Part shown: piece by piece, positions 57,503-64,000 of the stretch
How positions within the stretch are numbered: position 1 is the first letter of the stretch
Layout of the letters: every line of letters begins with the position of its first letter
Program-made: the position numbers and the translations under genes
Notes under the pieces: generated by a model
Told to the model about the DNA's origin: nothing
The model's database searches: none
What the model saw: only the letters and a program-made list of their open reading frames with translations
Origin: Haliscomenobacter sp.
GTDB taxonomy: Bacteria; Bacteroidota; Bacteroidia; Chitinophagales; Saprospiraceae
Length of the DNA: 64,000 bases
NCBI RefSeq assembly: GCF_016718685.1
Contig: NZ_JADKCX010000007.1
Coordinates: forward strand, 62,001 to 126,000
Direction: 5' to 3'

Positions 57503-59408
57503 TGGCATTCCGAATTGGCCTTTTTGTATTTTTTATTACCTCTTTGCCCAGCATGCTGCTGGCGCAGTGTGACGATGATGACGACGATCTTCCATCGGGC
57601 TCTATTTCAGCTAGTGGAGGGGGAGGATGCGGCTCGGCAGTATTCAGTTTGAGTTTTTCGCTCAGTTCCAATGACGACGATGATGACGACGATGACGTGT
57701 TCAATGTAAGCTACCGGATCGGAGGGCAGAATTTTAGCTTGAGCGGAGTGAAAGATGGGCATAGCGTTGAACATACTTTGACGACAACCAGCACAGTTGT
57801 GTTGGTATCGGTTACTTACGCAGGTTGTACCATTTCGATTAATTCCAGCGAAACCCTGGAGGTTTCGGCTGGTCCAAGCTTAAGCATTACACCAACTGCG
57901 CCAAGCTGTAGTGGTTCCAATGGAACGCTAGTGGCAGGGGGTGGGGAGATCACCTGAGAATACAGCCTTAATGGCGGAAACTTCCAAAGCTCGGGCAGTT
58001 TTAGCAATCTTACCGCTGGCAATTACACGGTCACCATACGCGACGCCAATGGCTGCACCAGTACCCAAAATCAATCCCTGACTGGCGGTGCTGCGCTCAA
58101 CATAAGCATTGCAACGCCCCTCCGGCCCAGTTGCAACGAATCAAATGGTGCTTTTACTGCACAAGCCAATGGCGGTGTTGCGCCTTATGAATTTAGTTTG
58201 AATGGAGGGACCTATCAGAGCACAGGGCGCTTCAGTAACCTGGCCAGTGGAAACTATACGGTAGGTGTACGCGACGCCAACAACTGTACCAATACCCGCA
58301 GCGTAGACCTGCAAAGTGAAGCCAGCCCTCGTGCCAGCGTTGCAAATGTGCGTCAACCTACGTGTGCAGGCAACAATGGTCAAATTCAGGTTCAGGCGCA
58401 AGGTGGCCTAGCACCCTATACTTACGCCATCAATGGGGGGAGTTTTCAAAGCAATGCTACATTTTCGGGCTTACGTCCTGGAAATTATACCCTGAGTGTA
58501 CAGGACAGCCGTGGCTGCCAAACCACCCTGCAAACTAACCTCAGCTCCGCCTCTGGAAACCTGGTTCCTGCAACCATTGGTGGTACAGCTAATCGTTTCG
58601 CTTGTTTGCTTGAAAATGTCCGTTTGCAAGGGAATTTGCCGGGAGGCACAACTGGCCGTTGGAGCCTGTCCAATAACCTGGGTTCTTTAAGCAATGCCCA
58701 AAGTGCCCAAACCAATTTTCGCCCTCAACAGGCGGGTACGGTAGAAATCACCTGGACTTTATCTACTCCGGGTTGTAGCAATTACAGTCAGGCTAAAATA
58801 CAGTTTCAGCGTTCCAGCAGCTCCACAGGCCAAAGACTTTACAGGCATTGAAGTAAATAAAGATCCAGTAAGTGTAAAACTTTACTCCGGGCAGGAAATG
58901 TACGACCTGAGTGTGCTGCGCCAGGGCAAAAAAGGATCGGCCAGCATCGGTGTAGATGACATTATGGTGTTCACGCCAAAGCCGGGCGAACGTGGTGTAG
59001 ACACGGTGTTGTTCACCATTTGCGCCGCGCAGTGCCCTAATGTTTGTGATACTGCCTGGGTCGCCTTCAAACTTTCCGATGAGGAGGCCATTTGTGAACT
59101 GGAAAAGATCGATCCGCGTGCCATTTTTCCCGAAGGCATTACGCCCAATCAAGATGGATACAACGATGAATTGGTTTCAGGATCGTGGATAAATTGGGTT
59201 GCCATCCAATTACATTAAAAGCGACATCACCATTTTTAACCGCTGGGGATATAAAGTATTTGTGCAAGAACCCTACGATAACCAATGGAAAGGGACTTCT
59301 CGCAATGGGGAAGAACTTCCTCCTGGTGTATATTATTACGTATTGCGCATTCGTCCCGAAGGGCGTAAGGAATTTGTAAAATTTGGCTCGGTTTCGATTT
59401 TTAAATAA
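57502..59408 (+). CDS. SprB-repeat adhesin with poly-Asp tracts and T9SS type B sorting domain (interrupted)
   Basis: About 635 residues after restoration. The signal peptide (GLFVFFITSLPSMLLAQ) is followed by CDDDDDDLPSG, a Gly-rich piece and SSNDDDDDDDDVFN. Three SprB-type repeats of ~70 residues follow (ending AGNYTVTIRDANGCT, SGNYTVGVRDANNCT, PGNYTLSVQDSRGCQ). The C-terminal gliding-motility (CHU_C, T9SS type B) domain reads FPEGITPNQDGYND then IFNRWGYKVFVQEPYDNQWK and ELPPGVYYYVLRI. An in-frame TGA at 57955-57957 stands between GGGEIT and EYSLNGG; frames shift near 58830 and 59190. SprB-like proteins act in surface adhesion and gliding. It is probably exported by T9SS and linked to the PorP/SprF nearby. 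Confidence 0.78.
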
Positions 59409-59470
59409 GATTTTCTGGTAACAATTTTGACTTGTAGCGATATTCCAGCAATTCAATTAATCGCTCAAGT

Positions 59471-60262
59471 ATGAAAAACCTGATCACCCTGTTTACCCTC
59501 ATTGCTTTTTCTTTTACCCTATCAGCAACAGGTGAGGCATCAATCTGCGGGCAGAGGTGGCAAAAATTTCAAGCTGAATAAAAACGAAAATAGAGCTGGC
59601 CCAACAACTGCAACTCAATCCGAAATCAAAAACGTCAATAAGAAGTACAATCGAATTTTTGATGAATTTGAATTGTTTCCGTTTTTGAAAGACGATGATG
59701 ATGATGATGATGACGACGATGATAACCCAGCAAATGTTGGTAATGGATTTCAAGACCTGAACGATGCACCCTATGCCATCGACCTGGCCTGGAGGTCTTC
59801 AACTTCGGTTGATTTTGATTACAAAATTCGGAAATGGTTGCGTTTTGGGCAGTCTTATTCCTTGTTGTTGGATGCGGAAGATGTCCGGCATCTCGCCAGG
59901 ACAGATCTAACATTTCAACCCCAATTGCCGGGTAAAAAACTGGATTTACAATTCCGAATTGCCCATCAGTTGGGGGCTTCACACGACAAAGGGCGTTTGG
60001 AACTAGACTCCGACTTCAGTGGAAGAACAGCCTTGGAGTGGGAGTTCAAAAAACGCCATGTGTGGTTCAATAACTTTTCCGTCAACGGCGCTTTTGATGA
60101 AAAATCTGGGAATGGGATCGTTTCCGTTACGATACGGGTTTGGAATACAAACTTTCCAAAACACATTCTTTTGCCTTTGGCTACCGTTTACAGCAAAGGC
60201 TCAATCGCAAGAAAAACGCAATTTCTCATGGCGTAAGTTTCTCCTATTCTCTAGATTTTTAG
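59471..60262 (+). CDS. DUF2490-like outer membrane barrel protein with poly-Asp tract (frameshifted in this sequence)
   Basis: About 264 residues after restoration. ATG 59471 begins a signal peptide (MKNLITLFTLIAFSFTLSAT). After a break near 59540 comes FKLNKNENRAG, then an 11-Asp run (LKDDDDDDDDDDDNPANVGN). The rest alternates like a beta barrel (LAWRSSTSVDFDYKIRKWLR, LLLDAEDVRHLARTDLTFQP, HVWFNNFSVNGAFDEKSGNG). A second break near 60135 gives the end GLEYKLSKTHSFAFGYRLQQ, RLNRKKNAISHGVSFSYSLD followed by Phe-stop, typical for a barrel terminating in Phe. The DUF2490 assignment is tentative. Confidence 0.6.
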
Positions 60263-60341
60263 GCACAATGGTTCCCTCTATATTTTTAAGTGTTCAAGTA
60301 AATTGGTTAGGACAGGAGGCAACTGTAGCAGTGAAAAATGG

Positions 60342-60367
60342 GCAATCAACTGTGCAGTTGCTTTTTT
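60342..60367 (+). terminator. Weak terminator candidate
   Basis: CAACT-GTGC-AGTTG followed by CTTTTTT lies 80 bases after the barrel-protein stop codon. The stem is only five pairs. Confidence 0.4.
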
Positions 60368-60404
60368 AAGAGATGCTAAATATTTTTGTTTTAAGCGAAA
60401 ACCA

Positions 60405-61244
60405 CTACGCCATCACTGCCAACATATCCACTACCACTTCTCCCAACTTTCGCTCACCCTGAATCTGAATGTGTTCTAGCGCCTCTGCTTTCGAAATTCC
60501 TTTGGTGAAAATTCGCCAAGCCACCGCAGCCTCAATTTCTACCGAGCAAGCGATTGGTAAGTCGTTCGTTTTTTGTAGCGCCCAGGCCGAGGCTTCACGG
60601 TGCAAAAACCATTGCGCACCGGCCACCCCGCTGACCGAAAAAGCAATCACAGCACCCTCCTCCGCAGGTACAGCTCGGTAATGATAAGGCAGCGCGCGCA
60701 TCGAAGTATCCAGATATGGAAAATACCATTCATCCGCGTAGAGTATTTCCTCCTGCCCCAAAGCCAGGCGGATTTGTTGCTGGTGGTGCCACTTTTCGGT
60801 GTACTCTCTGGCGATGTGAAACCAGTTCAAAGACTGTTGTTCTCCGGCCCAGGCCACTGAAAAAGTTGCGGGTGCAAAGGGATCTAGACTCGCCAAAAAG
60901 GCGTGATACTGTGGCCCGGTAATGGCCAACAACTCAATCAGAACCGCTGGACTAACCCGTTTGAAGGCCTGCACCCAGTCGGCGTTCAAGCGGTTCAAGT
61001 AGGCCACCAGGTCTTGGTGGGACTGGATGTTTTCGGCCTTTTCGCCAAAATACTGGTCCCTTAACATGGACAAAGCGCGGATGTTGCCGTCCAGCAGATG
61101 TGCCGCAATGTCTTTGATGGTCCAGCGAGGCACAATGGTGCGTTTTTCCCAATCCTCGAAGCTGAGGGTGCGCAAAAGATCGATCAACAACTGATCCAGT
61201 TTAGGGAAGAGGGAAAGGGTGTGGAGAAACAAATGATCTTTCAT
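60405..61244 (-). CDS. DinB-fold / maleylpyruvate isomerase-like protein
   Basis: The 279-residue protein has an N-terminal four-helix DinB-type domain with metal-ligand style histidines (WTIKDIAAHLLDGNIRAL at ~41-58, and IAREYTEKWHHQQQIRLALG at ~144-163). The spacing matches the mycothiol-dependent maleylpyruvate isomerase family. The C-terminal ~90 residues (GVAGAQWFLHREASAWALQK, AVAWRIFTKGISKAEALEHI) resemble the MDMPI C-terminal domain. Bacteroidota do not make mycothiol, so the thiol or substrate is unknown. Stands alone. Confidence 0.75.
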   Translation of the reverse strand: MKDHLFLHTLSLFPKLDQLLIDLLRTLSFEDWEKRTIVPRWTIKDIAAHLLDGNIRALSMLRDQYFGEKAENIQSHQDLVAYLNRLNADWVQAFKRVSPAVLIELLAITGPQYHAFLASLDPFAPATFSVAWAGEQQSLNWFHIAREYTEKWHHQQQIRLALGQEEILYADEWYFPYLDTSMRALPYHYRAVPAEEGAVIAFSVSGVAGAQWFLHREASAWALQKTNDLPIACSVEIEAAVAWRIFTKGISKAEALEHIQIQGERKLGEVVVDMLAVMA

Positions 61245-61375
61245 TGGTTGCTTTTATCTAATCTAAGAACTCTACATAAAAACGCCATAAAAAATTCCCC
61301 AGGCCACCGCCTGAAAGCGGTTTATTTCTTGGACTTCTTACAATTCCCCTGAAGATCATTCAACAAATTCTTCAG

Positions 61376-61423
61376 TTTAGCGTAAATTCGCTATTTATCT
61401 TTCAGAATTTAGCGTAAATTCGC
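61376..61423. repeat. Two direct repeats TTTAGCGTAAATTCGC
   Basis: TTTAGCGTAAATTCGC occurs perfectly at 61376-61391 and 61408-61423, 32 bases start to start (three helical turns). Each copy contains the near-palindrome GCGTAAATTCGC. Position in a divergent gap (DinB-like gene on the left, acyl-CoA dehydrogenase on the right) suggests an operator bound by a regulator, but nothing in the window names it. Confidence 0.55.
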
Positions 61424-61457
61424 AAATTGTTTAGCCTCAACCTTAACCAGACCAAAT

Positions 61458-61486
61458 AGAGGGTGTGCAGGTTGTGCACACCCTCT
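61458..61486. promoter_or_regulatory. Leader hairpin before the acyl-CoA dehydrogenase gene
   Basis: AGAGGGTGTG and CACACCCTCT form a 10-bp perfect stem with a 9-base loop (CAGGTTGTG), followed by TTTGTACTTTC and ATG 61510. It resembles a terminator but is directly upstream of a gene start, so it may act as an operator palindrome or attenuator. Confidence 0.5.
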
Positions 61487-61509
61487 TTGTACTTTCAAAC
61501 CAGATTGCG

Positions 61510-62662
61510 ATGAATTTTCAGTTGTCGGAAGAACACTTGGCCGTGCAAGCCGCTGCACGTGAATTTGCCCAAAAAGAACTCAAGCCGGGCGTCATCGAAC
61601 GCGATTCCAAAATGGAATACCCCTAAGAGCAAATCAACGGATGGGAGAATTGGGCTTTTTGGGCATGATGGTCTCCCGGAATACGGTGGCGGCGGGATGG
61701 ACTCCCTTTCTTACGTATTGGCCATGGAAGAAATTTCCAAAGTAGACAATTCCTGCTCCGTCATCATGTCGGTCAACAATTCCCTGGTCTGCTGGGGCAT
61801 TGAGACCTTCGGCAGCGCCGAGCAAAAGGCAAATACCTACCCAAACTTGCTACTGGCGAATGGATCGGCGCCTTTTGCCTTTCCGAACCCGAAGCAGGTA
61901 GCGATGCCACCCACCAGCGAACCACTGCCGTAGACATGGGCGACCACTACCTGCTCAACGGCACCAAAAACTGGATCACCAACGGCGGCACCTCCAAACT
62001 TCACCTGGTGATGGCGCAAACCAACCCCGAACTCGGCTCACGCGGCATCAACTGCCTGATCGTAGAAACCAGTTCAGAAGGAGTAGCCATCGGGGCGAAA
62101 GAAGATAAACTCGGCATCCGTTCTTCCGATACCCACACCATTATGTATACGGATGTAAAAGTGCCCAAAGAAAACCGCATCGGCGAGGATGGTTTCGGCT
62201 TCAAGTTTGCCATGAAAACCCTTTCAGGCGGGCGCATTGGCATTGCCTCGCAAGCCCTGGGGATTGCGGGTGGCTCATATGAACTGGCGCTGGCTTATTC
62301 CAAAGAACGCAGCGCCTTCGGCAAACCCATCCACCAACACCAGGCCATCGCCTTCAAGCTGGCCGACATGGCCATGGAAATTGAAGCGGCCAAACTGATG
62401 GTGTACCGCGCCTCCTGGCTCAAAGATCAACATGGACGATGTTGCGGCCAGCGCCATGGCCAAATTGTACGCCTCCGAAGTGGCCATGCGCCATACCGTA
62501 GAAGCCGTTCAAATCCACGGCGGCTATGGTTTTGTGAAAGAATACCACGTGGAGCGCCTCATGCGCGATGCTAAAATCACCCAGATTTACGAAGGCACCT
62601 CGGAGGTGCAGCGGATTGTGATTTCGCGGGAGGTAACGACGGGAAAACCATATCTGCCGTAG
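61510..62662 (+). CDS. Acyl-CoA dehydrogenase (frameshifted in this sequence)
   Basis: About 384 residues after restoration, from ATG 61510 (MNFQLSEEHLAVQAAAREFA). Breaks fall near 61625 (a TAA after MEYP), 61840-61915 and 62430; text in other frames continues normally. FAD/substrate signatures are present: EISKVDNSCSVIMSVNNSLV, IGAFCLSEPEAGSDAT in a shifted frame, WITNGGTSKLHLVMAQT, KLGIRSSDTHTIMYTDVKVP and, at the end, ITQIYEGTSEVQRIVISREV with the likely catalytic Glu in YEGT. Short-chain type enzymes oxidise acyl-CoA in fatty-acid breakdown. A GGGTTCGA array starts right after its stop. Confidence 0.9.
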
Positions 62663-62774
62663 AGGGTTCGTAGTTCGAAGGTTCGGGGGTTCGAGGGTTG
62701 CACACAACGCCCGAACCCTCGAACAACAACGAACCCTCGAACCCCAAACTACGAACCCCCGAACCCCCGAACCC
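62663..62774. repeat. Word-array hairpin, GGGTTCGA type, copy 3
   Basis: Left arm AGGGTTCGTAGTTCGAAGGT then TCGGGGGTTCGAGGGTT (62663-62699); right arm of inverse words CCCGAACCCTCGAACAACAA, CGAACCCTCGAACCCC, ACTACGAACCCCCGAACCCC (to 62774). It begins the base after the acyl-CoA dehydrogenase TAG. The opposite side overlaps the last codons and stop of the convergent EamA gene. Confidence 0.8.
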
Positions 62775-63645
62775 GCTTCAGCAGCGGATACGAAAACACC
62801 ACCGCCATAATCACCGCCGCGCCCCAATAAAAATTAGCACTGAGTTCTTTATCTTCATTCAACAGCAACCAGGCCAACACGATGGCGTATACCGGCTCCA
62901 GGTTCATGCTGAGGTTGGAGACAAAAGCCGAAAGGTGTTTGAGCGCATTTAGCGCCAAGGCATAGCCAAAAGTAGTACACAGCAAAGCCAACAGGAGCAA
63001 ATAACCCCAATCGCTCCACTGCGGCGGCAACATCACCGGAAAACTCCCATTGTACCAGCTCGAACCCAAAATCACCAGGCCTAAAAACACGCAAGCGCTA
63101 CTCAATTCGATGAACGTCATGCTCAGGGAATCGAGCTGTGCCACCTGTGCTTTGTTCAAAATGGAAAAAGTGGCCGCTAAAATGGCCGAAACCACGCCCA
63201 CCAATAAACCGTCCATCATCGAAAAGTCGATACCATTCACCACCAGTGCCATCCCGGGGATGATCAGGAGGCCCAGGCCAATCTCGAGGAGGTTGAATTT
63301 TTTCTTCAGGATAATTGGTTCCAGAATGGCGGAAAAAAGGGAGGTAGAACCCATCGCCAGCACCCCAATGGAAGAATTGGAGAGTTTGATGGCACCATAA
63401 AAAGTCAACCAATGCAAGCCAACAATGATACCGATACCGATCAAACTCCACAATTGGCGACGGGGTAAGCTGCGAACCAACTTAAAGGTGTTGATCAACA
63501 ACATCAAACTCAAGGCCGTGATCAATACCCGCCACCAGACCAATACCAGTGCACTCAATTGAATCAATTTTCCCAAAATGGCGGTGAAACCAAAGAGCAG
63601 AACCGCAAAATGGAGTTGGAGGTAGGCTTTTTGTGCAGCTGACAT
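62749..63645 (-). CDS. EamA/DMT-family transporter
   Basis: The 298-residue inner membrane protein has ten predicted helices in two EamA repeats (FAVLLFGFTAILGKLIQLSA at the start; GYLLLLALLCTTFGYALALN and LSMNLEPVYAIVLAWLLLNE in the second). DMT transporters export amino acids or metabolites; the substrate is unknown. The last residues (RVRGFGGS) are encoded by the GGGTTCGA-type array, so the natural stop seems to have been replaced by one supplied by the repeat. Start ATG 63645. Confidence 0.88.
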   Translation of the reverse strand: MSAAQKAYLQLHFAVLLFGFTAILGKLIQLSALVLVWWRVLITALSLMLLINTFKLVRSLPRRQLWSLIGIGIIVGLHWLTFYGAIKLSNSSIGVLAMGSTSLFSAILEPIILKKKFNLLEIGLGLLIIPGMALVVNGIDFSMMDGLLVGVVSAILAATFSILNKAQVAQLDSLSMTFIELSSACVFLGLVILGSSWYNGSFPVMLPPQWSDWGYLLLLALLCTTFGYALALNALKHLSAFVSNLSMNLEPVYAIVLAWLLLNEDKELSANFYWGAAVIMAVVFSYPLLKRVRGFGGS

Positions 63646-63721
63646 TGAACTATTCCTTGTGTTTAGACATTAAGTTGGCAAGATAAAATCTTTTTAACCA
63701 TTACCATTAATTCAGAAAATC

Positions 63722-64000
63722 ATGCTACAAGTTGGAGATAAGGCCCCGGCCTTTACCTTGTTTTCCAGTGACAAAAAAGAAGTAAAGTTGGAAGACTTTC
63801 AGGGACAAAATGTCGTTTTGTTGTTTTTTCCGCTGGCATTTACCAGCGTTTGTACCACCGAATTGTGTACCATGCGTGACGACATCGCTTTTTATCAGGG
63901 ACTAAACGCACAAATCCTGGGTATTTCCGTGGATTCCGTGTTTACTTTAGCCAAATTCAAAGACGAGCAACACTTAAATTTCCCTTTATTGTCTGATTTT
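63722..64000 (+). CDS. Peroxiredoxin (AhpC/TSA type), N-terminal part only
   Basis: 93 codons are present before the window ends. The thioredoxin fold start GDKAPAFTLFSSDKKEVKLE is followed by VVLLFFPLAFTSVCTTELCT, whose first Cys in FTSVCTTEL is the peroxidatic residue (family PxxxTxxC, here P-L-A-F-T-S-V-C). It reduces peroxides with electrons from thioredoxin. It is divergent from the EamA gene. The C-terminal part, and thus any resolving Cys, cannot be seen. Confidence 0.92.
   Translation, partial: MLQVGDKAPAFTLFSSDKKEVKLEDFQGQNVVLLFFPLAFTSVCTTELCTMRDDIAFYQGLNAQILGISVDSVFTLAKFKDEQHLNFPLLSDF

Overview
The window looks like a chromosomal segment of a Bacteroidota bacterium, most likely family Saprospiraceae (Haliscomenobacter/Lewinella-like). 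This is inferred from the gene families present: type IX secretion system (T9SS) sorting domains, PorP/SprF, SprB repeats with a gliding-motility C-terminal domain, a MurF-alanine racemase fusion, DUF5606, orphan FtsX/MacB permeases, TAnnTTTG-type promoters and few Shine-Dalgarno sites. No prophage, transposase, integrase, rRNA or CRISPR array was seen. One tRNA (Cys, GCA) is present.

Layout. 0-15.8 kb: a possible structured RNA, a PQQ-type sugar dehydrogenase lipoprotein, two orphan FtsX/MacB permeases, a glycan-related set (GH3 enzyme with PA14 domain, TolB-like propeller protein, CE1-like esterase, SMP-30-like lipoprotein), a decayed gene in GC-homopolymer-rich sequence, and a metzincin protease with five 46-residue DUF7477-like repeats. 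15.9-36 kb: mainly housekeeping genes (NtrC-type regulator with a universal stress protein, TerC, tRNA-Cys, LigA, a T9SS cargo protein, acyltransferase, serine dehydratase, ComF, VapBC-like toxin-antitoxin, HtrA, HD phosphohydrolase, M3 peptidase, a sigma/anti-sigma/cytochrome c operon, RfbA). 36-45 kb: a permease, CoA pyrophosphatase, MurF-Alr and three consecutive periplasmic chaperone/PPIase genes. 45-49.5 kb: HTTM-type genes, then a P-loop NTPase and an ABC exporter with a degenerate ATPase domain, enclosed by two inverted copies of a ~200 bp MITE-like element. 49.5-60.3 kb: an apparent operon of sigma-like factor, membrane TPR-like protein, papain-like protease, propeller-caspase protein and PorP/SprF, divergent from secreted proteins with poly-aspartate tracts, SprB repeats and a T9SS type B sorting domain. 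60.4-64 kb: DinB-like enzyme, acyl-CoA dehydrogenase, EamA transporter and the start of a peroxiredoxin gene.

Two patterns cut across the window. First, many genes are interrupted by one-base shifts, often in homopolymers, and the reading continues with full family similarity in another frame. I read most of these as consensus errors and annotate restored genes. Second, many intergenic spaces hold large imperfect hairpins made from repeated 8-9 nt words (GTTGAAAA, GGGTTCGA, CACAAAGA, GTGTCTCAG types). These often begin exactly at a stop codon.

The best candidates for an undescribed system are the sigma/papain/caspase/PorP operon and the word-array hairpins. The metzincin-DUF7477 architecture and the MITE-flanked degenerate exporter come next.
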